Shown: positions 36,501 to 51,000 of the stretch, in pieces | Layout of the letters: each line of letters starts with the position of its first letter | Position numbering within the stretch: the stretch's first letter is position 1 | Assembly (NCBI RefSeq): GCF_958295425.1 | Contig: NC_081142.1 | Span: 2,291,896 to 2,355,895 of the forward strand | Length of the DNA: 64,000 nt | Origin: Solea solea | Lineage: Eukaryota; Chordata; Actinopteri; Pleuronectiformes; Soleidae | Direction: 5' to 3' | The notes under the pieces: generated by a model | The model's input: only the letters and a program-made list of their open reading frames with translations | The model's database searches: none | What the model was told of the DNA's origin: nothing | Translations under genes and position numbers: made by a program

Positions 36501-39500
36501 TTTTAAATGATTTAAATCATGCATTGTTTACATAATTGTTAACCTGCGACATCATTGCTGAAGAGACATGGCTACACCTCTGCCTGTCATTGCTCATAGT
36601 CGTTTTAACTCGGCTTAGACCTTAAGTTCGACAGTCAGATTATGCTTGTCGTAAAATTGAGCTCGCCAAAATAAAGCCAGTTCTCTCGAGGCAGCATATT
36701 GAAACAGTAATCCAAGCCTTTGTCAGCTCTCGGCCTGTTTACCGTGATGCACTTTATGTGGGAGTTAGTGAGTCCTCTATCACCCGTCTTCAGATGGTGC
36801 AAAACGTGCGTCTTTTAACTCGCGAACCAGAAAATACGAGGACATTTCCACCATTATTGGCCTTTGATATTATTTAAGTGTTGAAGTTGTTTTAATTTGT
36901 TTTTATTTATTTTATTGTGTCGTATTGTTTGGCTGTTACATTTACCCATGTTTTATGTCTTTTAATTTATTTTATTATGTATTTTATTGCCTCGTGTGAG
37001 CTTTTATTTGTTCTGCATGTTATTTATTTTTCTTTGGTCCACTGTTTTTAAAGTGCTTTCCAAATGGGTTGAAGAACTGGTGCTAATCCCAGTGACATGT
37101 AATGTAATGTAATCCCAGATGTCAGAAGGTGAAAATCAATTCAACTAATCTGCATGTTTTTGGACTTTGGGGAGGAAACTGGAGACATGGAGAGAACCCA
37201 TGTACACACAGGGGGGACCATGCAAACTCCACCCTCAGTCAAACCGGTCCAGATTTGAACTGGTGACCTTGTTGTGAGACAACAATGCTAGCCACTACAC
37301 AGCCATGTGGGCTGTGCCTGAAAGCATGAAAGGACAGTTGCAGTGAACTGGATTCTGATCAGACAAAAATGTATGTTATGGATTGAAAACATGTCTGTAC
37401 CTGCTGGCTACCAGTCCCAGTTCACCTTCATCGCCTCACGGCTGTGGTGTTGAGGCGTAAAGAAACTACGAGGAAACTGCCTCCGATGAAAATAGCTCAA
37501 TCCCCATCAGTTGCGTTGTGATTTGGTCTGGTAGATACTGATCATGGAACTGGTGCCATATCAAGCTTGGGTTTTGGTGACCACACTTAACCACAATTAA
37601 TCCAGCAGCAGCAGCACTGTGTATGCAGTTAGCTGGGGGGGATATTGCATTCTTTTGCATCTGCAGCATACAATCAAATCTACAATTTACCCTTGTGACT
37701 GTTGGCGTGTTTCCACTTGCACTACTCGTTTCCTCTTGTACTAATCTCCAACAATTACCAGGGTAATGTCTAAAATCTCAATATTTAAGAGAGGAGTCTG
37801 GTGAATTGCCGAGCCGCTGTATTTTCAGTCCAGAGTCTGTGCTCTGAAACGCAACCTAACCGATGTCGAAGCGAGGCGAGGCGAGGCAAGTCGAGCTGGG
37901 ACCATAGGTGGGTCTTTAGGTTCAACTAGTGGCCAAAAAGCCCACAGGTTACCTTTGAAGATATTGTGTACCATCTCAAACTGGGGTCTTATGTCATTCT
38001 TTATAACTGAGAGATCAGTGTCAAGGGAAATGACATTACTGTGTTTAAAGCACAATATCAGCTGAAACGCAGATCAAATGAATATCTAATCAAAGCACTA
38101 TTTTCACCTCTTCAAGATAAAAGCTTGTGCTGTACTAACATGGAAGACTTTGGCCTTGGTGCTTCCTCCAGGATAAGTTCCTACCACTGACAAATATGTG
38201 TAACTAATTTTGCATTTCACATGTATAAGCGTCTTCTGGTAAGATGGACTTTGATTTATTGTTCATAAATCTCCTTGTATTACATTTTTGTAGTGCAATG
38301 GGGTCTCAGTTGTACTGTGGTCCATTTCCCCCCAAAGCTGTAACAACATTAGACCCCACTGCAACTCTCCTCTGCATGTGTATTGTATTCATTTTCTCTA
38401 CTAAATCTTGTTCGCAATGGTCATGTATTCAAGGTGTATTTATAAAGTGCACGCTTGTTAGTAAGTCAGTGTTATTGCCGTAGTTGTGCCAAAATATTTG
38501 AAAAGATGCATAATCACTAATGCTCCGCGCACAGCTGTTTCCAGGATTCCCTTTAAACACAGCTGCTGTGGCTCTGTGTGTTTCAAACTCTCCGCCCATG
38601 CTGTTCCTCCCTTCTCAGTCTCTAAAGCTGTCACCTCAACAACAGGCAGTAAAAGAAGCTTTTGTATTCTCGAGGTCCTCAGAGAAAAACACCACGAGCA
38701 CAGAGCCAAGTGCATGATGGCTGTTAGTGTAGTTTGTAGAATAAAATTCTGAAAAGGGCATTTGGAAATGTGTTAATAATGGTGGCAAAGTGGCGTAGTG
38801 CACTGTTGAACAGTGAGACTATTGTCTTGGCTCTCTGGGAGCCTGCTGGAGAGATTAAGCACCCAGAGAAGAGATGAGGTACAGAGGAGAGGAGGAAGGG
38901 AGTGGGTCGCAGGGTTGATTTGAAGTGCTTGGATGGTGGTTTGGAGTGTGTTGTAGGGGAGGGGTCTCTCTTCCTCTCTTTTTAAATGAGAAATCGGCAA
39001 GGGCAGCTGGAGGCACGCAGTGCGTTGTAGTGCTCCAGGGCCATGTGGTTTGTATTAGTGAGGACAGGGTGTCTGGCACCAGCATAGAGAGTGGGTGGTG
39101 CAGAGGGAGTTTAGGTTGTGTGAGGTTGAGAGGTTACAGGACATTTGGATTTCAGATACGGGAAAGGACATGAGATTTCACAATGAGAAAGGCCAGTAGA
39201 TTTATGTATATGTTTGTTTTTAGATGCATTTGGCAGCAACATTGCTCACACTGTCACACATGCATTAAGACTAATATGCAAACTTGCTGTACTTGGACAT
39301 TGCGAGGATTAATGTTACACTTATGCCTCGTTATCAGACAGCTACTGTTTGTTCACTCCTCATACTAAATTGGCAATGTTTTTTTTCCAAATGTGTCTTG
39401 TCAATCCAATCGTAGGCTTTTATTATTTTTGGGAGAATGTAAATAGTTATTCTCTTCTGTATTTGAATCACTGAATCGTGTGACTGTAGTAATTAGCTGA

Positions 39501-42020
39501 TATTCTTTTTTTCTTTATCATTAAGTGTTTGTACGAGGGGTGGGAATCACAGGGTACCTCAGGGTATACAATAATAGATACGTGATACATGGTCCACGAT
39601 ACCAATAATATCACGATACAACGATTCTGTGATAATCAATATATTGAAAGACAATCATATAGTTATACATCATGATATCTGTCTAACTGAAGAAAACAAT
39701 GTTGAAAGTGCAGGATGTCTCTGTGTATTCATACGTGGATGGAGCATCTCTTAATGTAGCTTTCTCCGCTATTATTCCGTTGTAAACTCCCTCTTCTTGG
39801 GCCAGGTGACTTGCTATGTACAGGAGACTGCAGTGACACCATGTTCAGAAACCTACAAACTAGGTTGAAACACCCCTGAGGCCATTCAACATTTCCCTGA
39901 TACACTGTCACTTTAAAACAAAAACAAGACAAAGTTAACGCTCTTACATCAGACATTGGTTTGTAGCATCATTGTTTCCTGAGGATGAGAGGATGAAGCT
40001 AGGAAAGAATACCCTGTGTCAATTACAGAGTAGCCACACCCTGATTTATGATCTATTTGACTTTAGTATTATTTACAAAATGATCATCATGCTGTATTGG
40101 AGATGAAACTAATGATTGAGACCACAAACTCCTTAGGAAAAAGTATTAAAAATGAGAAATGTGGTAATTTTCACTTTGCAGACCTTGAGGAAACATCCAT
40201 GATTCAATCGTCGGTGATTATGATCAGATTAGAGTATAAAAAGTACATAACCTCTGGCTCAGATTACATGTGTGCCATCTCTCTCAATGTGCAACATATC
40301 GTCACCCTCTCCAGCATTCTAAGGCTCATTTTTTGTTCCATCCAGCTTGATCAGATGCTGATGCTGCAGTCTACAGTGGACTCGGACCAGGAGAGCATGT
40401 CACTACAGAACAAGGAGAGAGCTTACAGCCAAAGACTGCAGGTCTACCAGGAGGCCCAGCAGAGACAAGCCCAACTTGTTCAGAAGCTGCAGACCAAGGT
40501 GACTAAAGACCAAGTTCACAATTCGGATTGAAAATGTAAAAAGTGTATGTGCATTAACTGTTCCATCTTTTCTGGTTTAATACCAGGTTCTTCAATACAA
40601 GAGGCGGTGTGGAGAACTAGAAGAACAAGTACTGGAGAAGACTTCAGAGTCAGAGAAGATGAGATTGATGGTAGGTGGACACTGTAGCATCTTCAAGCTT
40701 TAAAATCACTGTATCCTCATAATCACTCCTAAATCAGTGAGGTTAAAACCGATGGATGGATGGATGTATACGGTGGTGTTTCATAGTATATGTTTTTATC
40801 ACACCACTGTAAACATCCATCTTTTTTCATTGTCTACCGCTTTATCCTCACTGTTCACTCCCCCCACCTTCCCTTGTCCTGGTCGTGTGCATTTGTTTTC
40901 AACGGAGCCAGGCGAACACAAGCCGCGGAGCCATGTCCATGTTTCTGCGTTTTCTTCCTCACTTCATCCTTGATCTTATAGACAGTACCTGGCTGACTGT
41001 AGGAGGTTACATTTGGGTAAAAAATCCTGCATAGCTGCACATAGTATATACATACACATATACTTTTTTGCAGTACAGTTACTTCCTTTATGCTCATTAG
41101 TTCAAGTCAAATTGTTTTCACTGTCATAAATTTAACATCCATGAAAGCAATCATGCAAAACTGGAAAGTAAAACACAGAGATTCATGTTCATGCAGTAAG
41201 ATTTGAGATTTTATTTCAATATAATTAATTCCTCCAAATATTACTCTTGGCTGTGTTGCCCCCAGAGAGACTTTGGTTTTGCAGGTTTTCACTGAGTTAT
41301 GTTGCTTTAAAAGGTAACTGCTAACGGACCGCTGCTACCACGTACTGAAGTGTGTCAGGATGCAAGTAGTGTTGGTGAGTGTGTGTGTGTGTGTTTGTTC
41401 AGCTGCAGACTCACCTGGACACGGTCCAGCGTCATCAGCGGACAGAGCAGGATCTCACCATGGCTGTCCAGAACATATCTGCTCAGCTAGAGGAGGAGCA
41501 GAAGAGGTCAGTGACGGGCATCATTCACAGCACATAGTCCGGTCACTTGTGTAGTTTATGTATTTAAAAAAAAGGAATCCAGTGTTTTACAGTGTCTCAG
41601 TACAGGCAACGTTTTCAGATTGACTGTGTGTAGATCCATGATATCCTCCATCTCTGTGCGTCCCATGTGAATGTGATATATTATGAAGAACACCTCAGGG
41701 GAATGTCATTACATTTTTCAGAAATGTCTTCTTGGACTTGAGGATAAACAGATTATATTTTGTGGAGCAAAGGTCACCGTGACCTCATCAAACTTGTTTT
41801 TACCCATAATTTCATTTCCGTCAGGAAAACTTCCGTTACAATTTAAGTGCATGTAAAGTGATAAAACATCTCTTCTGACTTTGTATTTCCAGAGGAAAAT
41901 GTGTCACTAACCTCCTTGTCAAATTTAAATGATTAAAAAAGTCGCTGGTGTTTAAATATTTGATTTCAAATAATGTAAAATTCAACATTTTCTGCTGAAT
42001 TTCTGCACACACACACACGA

Positions 42021-42051
<31 letters not shown>

Positions 42052-45000
42052 CACACATCTATCCTTTTAAATACTGAACTGTGACTTCCATTCTTTTGGA
42101 CAGCTTTACCCATAACCACTTAATGTCCAAACCTAACTGTAACCTAACCACAATTCAAATGTTAGCCCTAAACTTAACCAGTTCCTCAGAAATTAGGTTC
42201 TGCCTCACTAGGACCAGGTTTTGGCCTCAATGAGGACCACTGGTCCTGACAAGGCAGGTGAATGTCACTGTTGGTCAGTGTTTGTACACAATATAGGAGG
42301 AAATGCTCAGGTATCGAGACACTTATTTTGATTTTTTTCTTCTGTACTTCATTTCTGCATGTGTGTTTTTAGAGGGAGACACATTTGTGAGACAGACATC
42401 TGAGCTTGTAGGCAAACCAAAGGCAGTAGTGTATGAGTTGCAGTTGCAGTAGCTCCGGGTTAACCGCTGAGGGATTTTATCCTGACTATGGCTCCTATGC
42501 GTCATTGAGCCATATTTTTAGACATGCCTGAAAATTCCAGAACGGAAGAGAGAAACGTTTTTCATTCTTTTCTCCACATTTGTCATTTTTTCACATGTTC
42601 TAAGCCACTATTTACTTCTCGTGAAGAGCAGAATCTCTGCATTTGTTCTGCATTCACTTTAAACCATTAATTGCAACAAATGGTTAGACTTGGCACTGAT
42701 GACCAGTGATGCCACTAACACGCTACTTAGTAACGCGTTACTGTAGTCGGACTACTTTTTTTCAGTGACGAGTAGTCTAACACGTTACTATTTCCAAACC
42801 AGTAATCAGATTAAAGTTACTTTTCCAAGTCACTGTGCGTTACTATTTTTGTCATTTCTTTTAGTAAAAAATAATCCATTTGCTTTCTTCTTGAGTCTCG
42901 GGATTACGTAGGCTACGCGCGACAAATCACGTTTCCGCATGAGGAGGTAAACTCACGTGTAGACACAAATGGAAACAATGGAGGGAAACTGCGTTTTCCA
43001 GCTGGAGCTGAGTACGTGTCAGCAAAACATGGCAACATGAAGGTTCGTTGTACACTCTGTGTTGGCGACACAGTCTTATCTACCTTCAAAAATACAACTT
43101 GGAATTTAAAAAAGCATTTAGAGTCACAGCCACACTAAAAGAGTAAGTCCCACCCGGTGCGAAGCAGAGAGCTGCTAATGAAACTAAGTAACTTGTAATC
43201 TAACTTAGTTACTTTAAAAATCAAGTAGTCAGTAATGTAACTAAGTTACTTTTTAAAGGAGTAGTCAGTAGTCACTAATCAGATGACTTTTTCAAAGTAA
43301 CTGCTGATGACTCCACTCTTTAGATGATCCCTGGATTGGCCAAACTGCATGCTTAGACAAACAGGGAGCACAATGCAGGAAATCCAGGCCATATTTGACC
43401 TCTTCTATATACAAAATGAGTTTGGACAGATACAGATGTAAACTATAACTTGAGGAAGTACTTGTTTTGTTTATTTTTAAGAAGAGTAGAAATCAAGCTG
43501 AACTATTTTTGAAAATATTTTTGTGGACCGGAGATATTCCCAGCAGTTCTTTAGTTTCCACCCTCTGCTACGGAGTGAAGGCAGAACCTGCCCTTGGCAA
43601 ATAGTGTCAGCGTCCAATTTGTCAGGAAAAATTATTGGGGCTGCGTTGGCTCTCCTCTCCAAAGCATTTTAATGAAGCCTCACATTAACTATACGGCTAC
43701 CTCTGCAGCTGTGGCCAGCTTTTAATGCTCTATGATTTATGCAGTCATGAAACTTTATTTGAAATGCCCATGGTGGAACCTTTGCCAGGATCTGATCATT
43801 TTCGCTGTCTAACATTATTTGTCACTGCAGCTCATACACATGTAAGTGTAGCGTTAAGACCATCCGTGATATGTTTCTGCTTATTATTGGAAATATTGAA
43901 TCCTTCTTTTACTTGCGTCACACTTCCCTTTCAACTGGATATCATAGCATACATGCAAACATGGTTTTGGCTCAATCTCAGACCTATTAGCAAACTTCGA
44001 AATGTGGCATGCTTTACTGTAACAGCATGTGTGAGAATGATGCAAACATTTTTGTAAATGACTCTACTGGTAGATCTGGTCGAAATTAAATCTAACTTGA
44101 CACAGACTTTATAAAACTGTCACACGTGTTCCCCCTGTAAATTTGGTGCATCTCAAAGCCACACATGTAAGAGAGATATTCTGGCTAAATGAACTATAGG
44201 TTGCTGTTGTAAGGAGGTTGTAAGGAGGTTTTCATCACAGGGAAGAAATGCCAAATGTTTTCTTAGTGTCATAAGGCTCGTTACTTCCAGGTGTGCCAGC
44301 CTCAGCCAAGTGAACTCTATGCTGCGGGAACATCTGGAGCAGGCAGGCACTGTCAACCAGGGGATAACGGAGAGCTTGTGGAAGGCCCGCGAGGATGTCG
44401 AGTTGTGCGATACCCGACTGCGGAGAGAGCAAGAGGTGAGGAAAAAATAAAAAAAACACAAAATGCAACAGGGGAAGCTCAACTTTATCCCTTTTTGCAC
44501 TGCGATTGTGCAATTAAACTTCAGTCGAGTTCACATGGGGTAGGAATTCCATTCATAGCCAGTTTTGTCAATTCACTCTCATTCCCTGTTCATTTCATCG
44601 CTATGATTTCTGAGTTGTTGTTTCCTGTGAAAACATTCCAACTGCTGAGGGAGAGGAAAATTTTGTGTAAACAATCTGGTGTTCGTGCTGTAAATGGGCT
44701 ACATGTGTCGATTCAGGGAAATCCAATTATTTGTATGTGTGCCAGTATGAATCCTGGAGTTCTAGTATTGCATCTGTTTGGTATCACAATAAAGTGAGAG
44801 GTGCCATCATTTGCTGAATGCAGTCCTTTACCACCCAGCCTCCAGTCTCTGGTTCTCCCTTGTTGTCTGCGTCTCTCTGCAGACATGTGCCTCCCGGTCG
44901 AGTCGTGAACAGGCCCGTGTCAGAGCACTGTGGCGCCAGGCCTCCTCCCTGCAGAGCACTTTCACCCAGCTAAGGACTTTCACTGACAGGTGAGCGTGGC

Positions 45001-48000
45001 ATGCTGCCAGAATCCCCCCAGCTACCCAGGATTTCACAAGAGCCCCCTCATTCTTTTGTATGTCACGCTCATGACTGCAACCACAGTGCATTTTTCTTAG
45101 CCAAGGATCAAAGTGGAGAAGGTCAACGGGGTCTCCAGTCCCCCCGCTCATTGTTTCATCACTGGGGGGAGAGATGGTTTTAGGTGTTTCTCTGCACTGT
45201 TGAAATCATCCATCAGGGGAAAGCTTCAGCCCTGTAGGACATGGCCTCTATCACGCTGAACCCCTGTGAGCAGCAGTGAAGAGTAATTTGCTTTAATAAT
45301 GATTGCTCGGCTTATAGACAGCTGTGATTATGTCAAAAGCTGTGCTGTAACTTAAACTGAAGACACTTCAAAGTGAGTCTTGATCCCACAGCTTAATCGC
45401 TAAAGATATTGATCCTTTCCAAATACAAACAGACTGTTTTTTTTTAATAAGACTAATGGCTCACAACTGTATGACTGAAAAGCGGCACGTCATGTTTCTT
45501 ACACTTTCGAACTTTTCATGTGTCACGACACGTCCTGTAAAGCTTGATGTCTTTTCAACAGGACGCTGTCTGACATGCGAGGGGAGTGTGTTGCTGTCAG
45601 CCGGCAGCTGCATGTCGCCTGCATGAGCTTAGAGGCCAGAGTAACACAGGAGAGCACCTCTAGTGGTGTGGACATGTCAGTGCTGGAGAGGCAGCTGAAG
45701 GACAAGCTGAAAGAGGCCATGCAGCTTCAGGGTCGATGGGATGTGGAGAAAGTCAGTCTTAACTCCAGGTAACGTCATCTGTGTGGGCCTGGTTGTCACA
45801 TGACCTGCTCTCTTTGTGTCTGAAAACACCTATGATCATTGCTTCAAGCCAAAGTTACTTTAGAGGTCCGGTATACTTTATATAAGACATGGAGAAGTGC
45901 GTCTTTGTGTGTCAGGGAACTACGGCGGCCTTTGCATACAAGCAGGGATGTCATTCTTCTTTGTTCTGCGTCAGAACATGAAATTCATGCTCTTGACTGC
46001 TTTGTCTGATCGGGCTGCCGGAGTAAGTTGTGGCCGACATAAGTACATAAAAAAGGCTTTTTCTAAAGCTACAAAAATCAAACAACATTTATTTTAACAT
46101 GGTCATACACTTGTACACACATGCTTTTGTGAGTATATTACATTTCTGTCAAAAAACCCTCCAAAATGTTACACACTGGACACACACAAGACTCAAGATT
46201 ATTATTAACAAAATTCAGTGCTCTAATTAAACCAGAGCTCAGTATATACATGATTAAAAAGAAATCTTGTATAACTATGAACCCAATGACGTTTAACAGT
46301 TCCCACTATAGCTGAATAATACTACTGATTGATGTAATAGTTACTTTATTACAAAATCTGACAGTAGACAAACTTATATTGACACTATGACACCTGACGT
46401 TCACCTTTCAGGCTGGTCTAGTTGATCAGAAGTGTCCAGAGAAAAAAAGCCTCATAGACTTTAATAAAATTTCTTAGCATCAGGTCAAATATAGGGCAAC
46501 CATTTGATCATTCCGTCCTATGACTGAATACAAACTGTGGGCTTTGATCGTTGAAATCCTGCACACCAAACCATTTTCATGTGATGATCAAGAAAATTCC
46601 AGTGTTTTGTACCATCTCCTGTGCACTTTAGTCAAATAACTGCAGGAATGCCGGTGCCTTTGTGTTGTGGAACTAAGCTGCCTTTTGATCTTATCAAAAG
46701 TCACTGTTAATCCCATGATTCTACACAGGGAACACGATAGTGTTGATGGTCTCGTAGGAGTTTTGTATCTCCAGTGTCTCCCGGAACTTTGTGTGTGACT
46801 CTGCTCTCTGTCCATTCTCTTACATGTTGATGTGTCCTAGCATCCTGGAGCTGTCCGACACAGTCAAGCACCTCAGGAGCCAGAACAGTGAGAAGGATGC
46901 CAGCCTCACGAGCATGCAGATCAGTCTGGACAGGATGGTGGGACCCCGGGACTCAGAAGTGGGAGGTGGCAGATAGACGGGTGGTTAAAGGGGCTAAATA
47001 TGCTGTAATCTGGACCTTAGGTTTGATAAACTCCACAATTTCCTTGTCTAGAGAGCTGCAGTCTGGGGAATGTCAGGCATTACTCTATGTATGCTGCTTA
47101 TCTGACCTCAGTGGTTTCCTGCCCAGGAGACAAGGAGAACAGAGGACAGAGCAGAGATGGAGGTCCTCCACACTGAGATCCAAGCCCTCCAAAAGGTTTT
47201 AAGTCATGTCCATCAGGTCAGAACAAAACAAAGCATCAATCTAAGATGAATAGTTTGCTATCATTTATAAACAATACTTATTTTCGTCCTCTTACTTATG
47301 TCCAGTTGGTTGGTGGGGAAAGTGATAGTGGCTGTGAAAGTTTCTCCTCACCTCTCCATGGCCGGTCTCCTCAAAAGAACACCACCTTAATGGCTGTGCA
47401 GAATACTCTCTCCAAGCACCAGAAACAAACACAGGTATGTTATTTACACAGCAAAGATAAAGATGTAAAATATAAAATATAAAAGCCTTAAAGTTCTGAC
47501 TCCTGGTTTGAGGCCATGAGGTTGGCAGTTTGGCAAACGCTGTGTTGAGGTTTTCAGATATTCAGTCACCTGCAACCAGGCTCTTACTAGAGGATGTCCA
47601 CTGTCAATGTCTCACAGATGTCCACTCATACCTGTTTGTGCCATTCTCTAGTGATTGAGAATATGTTTATTGTAAATCAAGGGAGAAGTATCCTCATTTC
47701 AAACAGCTCTTTTTTTGCAACCAGTGGTGTCGTACCCTGGTGGCTATACACTTTATTCTTACTTCCTGATTATCCTCACCTGGCAAAACGGAAGACTATG
47801 TCCACCTTCAAGCATCTAAGCAGTAGCAAGACAAAGGTATTTTTTTCATCTGAGCTGGTGTTTCATCTAGAGCTGAAACGATTCATCGACAAATCGATTA
47901 TTAATTGATAAAACAATTAATCGACAACTATTTTGATAATCGATGAATCGGTGTGAAGCTTTTTTCATGATTAAAACAAGATTTCTGATTGTTAAGCTTC

Positions 48001-51000
48001 TTAAATGTGAATATTTTCTTAATTTCTTTGCTCTGGATAACAAAGAAATCATTAAAACTCAATGATTTTGGTTTGTGGACAAAACAAGACATTTGAGAAC
48101 ATCATCATTTCCAGGTTTGACGACGGCGAACAACATTTTTTAAGGTTTTCTGATATTTTATGGACCAAACGATTAATCGATTAATCGAGAAAATAATCGA
48201 CAGATTAATCGATTATGAAAATAATCGTTAGTTGCAGCTCTAGTTTCATCACAACATGATAGACACTCTTCTCATCATTGTTTTAGATACAGAATGACAG
48301 AATTCATTTGTGCTACAAATCCTGCCCCTGTCTATGGAAATCTCATCCCAGTATTTAAGAGAATATTATACAGCACCAATATAGTGTCTAATCAGTTTTA
48401 AGATCAGTGTTGCAGTATTTAGATCTAAAGTCCAATACTGCACGCTGGGAGTGATTTGTTTTATGTCAAAACAAACAGAGGCAACAGCACCACTGTACTA
48501 GTAAAGTGACACTGCTGCAAATAGGTTGGACTATGACTGAAAACACAAAGTGCCCACAAAGACTTTCACTTTGTTGTTCAGCAGTTTGACCAGATAATTG
48601 CTTCTTATCCCTGCCCTCCCCTGTGCTGCTGTATACACACAAATGCTCCCTTGGTCAAGTCTGATAGTTTTGCTTGACAGAGCCTGTTTTCAGATGAATT
48701 ATGCAGCATACAGATAATATTACATCATTTCTGTACACAGAAAACAAACAGAGGTATGATATTACATCAACAACAACAGAAATTACACACTGCAGCTTTT
48801 TCTTAACATTTGTAATAACATTTCACTCAAATGGGGTCACATGGCAAAGTGGTTAGCGCTGTCCGTGTGCGCGTGGGTTTTCTCCAGGTTCTCCGGTTTC
48901 CTCTCACAGTCCAACAACATGCAGCGTTTGACCGAACACTCCGTCGATGTGAACGTGAGAGTGAATGTTGCTTCTCTCTGTATGTTACGCCCTATGTCAG
49001 CTGGGATTGGCACCAGCATCCCCGCGACCCTCATATGGAGGAGGATAAAGCTGTAGACGATGGATGCATTTCACTCATATGTCTCAAACTATTAACGTGT
49101 GTATGTTTTCACACACAAACCACAGGAGCTGCGTGGATGTCTGGACGCTGCCCTCGAGCAAGTGGACATGCTGCGTAATCACATGCAGGAGAGGGACGCT
49201 GAGAGGGGGGAGCTTGAGCAGAAGATTCAGGAAGTTGTCCGAGAAAACCAGGAGGCTAAAAAGGTGGTAGAAGAAAGTGTCAGAGACAGCAGCAGATACT
49301 GTCGCTCACTGGAGCTCATCTCCAGGTACATGATCAGCTCAAATATGTCAGGCCTTCAGAACTGTTGATAAAAGGTTATACTTCTGCTTGGCTGTGTAAT
49401 TATGTTTCATATTTTTAGACTGTTTTTGTAAAAATGCCATTAGGCCTTAATGTTGTTTTTGGAAAAAACGATTATGATGATGATGATGACAAATATTGTA
49501 CTTTGGATTTACAGTACGTTTAATTAAGCTACTCATATCCAAAAACAATATTTCCACAACAGTCTAGAGGAGATGTTTGTGAGATGTTGTGTTCTGTTGA
49601 TATTGGTTACAGAAAAGTGTGATGTTGATGCTCATTGTGCAACACTAGCACTCAACATTCCCTCTCCCTCTGACTGTTTCTCTGCCTCTCTCTACCTCCA
49701 TCTCTCTCAGTGAGAAGGAGAGTCTGGAGAAGCTGCTGTCAGGGCTGCAGCAGGAGGTGGACTCCCAGTGTGCCGAGCTGGAGGCGCTGCGGGGCTCCTC
49801 GCTGGAGCTCCAAAGACAGCGGGACTTCCTGAGGCAGCAGAGGGAGGATCTGGAGATGCAGCTAACACGCCAACACGCAGAGGCCCAGAGAGGGTACAGC
49901 GTGAGCCCAGAAGAATGACCGTTGAGCACATCCCGTCCCCCGTGATTGTTTTCAAGCTCCGTTTATTTAGAGTTCAGATCAGTAACACATGTCATTATCC
50001 AGATGACATTTGGATGAAAATGTAAATGATTTACATTGCATTACTGCACTCATGCAAGAGGGAAACTTGTTTTTTTTGTCCTCCTCGTTTGCTGGGTTGC
50101 GTTTGCTTAAAAAATTTGATTAGCTGAGAATTGGAGCGGGACATGCGATACAACAAAAAAGCAACTCCCTCAGTGTTGTGGCCTTTGGCACCAAATTTCT
50201 ACATCTTTCAAAGTGGAGATGGATTACTGTCAAGGGATTTTGTTTATACAAATAATCTGTGTGTGTGAGAGACAGAGGAATAGTGTGAGAGGGTCATGTG
50301 TGTGAAACATTTTGTGTTTCAGCAATAGGAGCCTAGAGGAGCTTGAAGGGAAACACTCTCATCTACGGAGTGAGCTGGTGACAGTGAAGGAGAATCTGAA
50401 TCAAATCACTCTACAGAAAGAGGTGTTGGAGGAGGATAAGGCCAGTCTTGCTCTGGCTCTCAGCAAGGTACACTTTCACCGGCTCTTCACAGGCAGCATC
50501 TGTTGCCTGGTGCCGGTTTTTCTGGGTGTCGCCCTGAGATGAAAATATCTTAACTTTTTGGAATGTACTTTCAGTGCAATCTCTGATACTCTGACTGTAG
50601 AATTAGGTGAAACTAGTCTTTACACTGAAATAAGCTTAGAACCTCCATTATCCAGGCAAAGCTACTGAAACAAGAGAGGAGAGGATGCAAACACCCCACA
50701 GCAAAACTGGGGTTGTGAAATCTATTGGATTTGTTTAGATTTTCTCCAAATTTAATGCATTAATCAACTCAGTGTAGCTAGTGCACCTTATGTCACCTCT
50801 ACAGCTCATAGGTTTTGGTTGCCTCGAAATGTTTGACGCATGTGCCGTGGTTAAAAAACTTCTTCCATACATTTTTCACAGGTTATGTTGTGTAATGTAA
50901 TGTTGTGCACCAGGTGACCTTATGTGGATCTTCCTGATGGTACCGGTGGTTTAAATCTTTCTAATGTTCACGATGCACTCCACAGATGGAGTCCCAGAGA

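Larger units (their letters stand above)
29008..40345. other. crocc2: crocc2 intron 3, 11.3 kb
   Basis: Largest intron. Holds (CA)n at 30501-30561, SINE-like sequence at 32815-33075, a 'gctaagctaagctaac' repeat at 33430-33560, a LINE fragment at 36640-37090, a reversed SINE-like piece at 37140-37320 and a hAT-like fragment at 39536-39720. A non-repetitive block at about 34780-35150 may be conserved. No exon recognised; exons 3 and 4 join in phase. Confidence 0.55.
41507..44290. other. crocc2: crocc2 intron 6
   Basis: 2.8 kb. (CA)n at 42006-42048, its associated repeat to 42260, and a BED-finger hAT relic at 42704-43303. Nothing else recognised. Confidence 0.55.
47435..49125. other. crocc2: crocc2 intron 12
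   Basis: 1.7 kb, mostly repeats: an intact hAT miniature element, a dispersed repeat (48590-48800) that recurs at 61784-61976, and a SINE-like copy ending 65 bp before exon 13. Confidence 0.6.
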
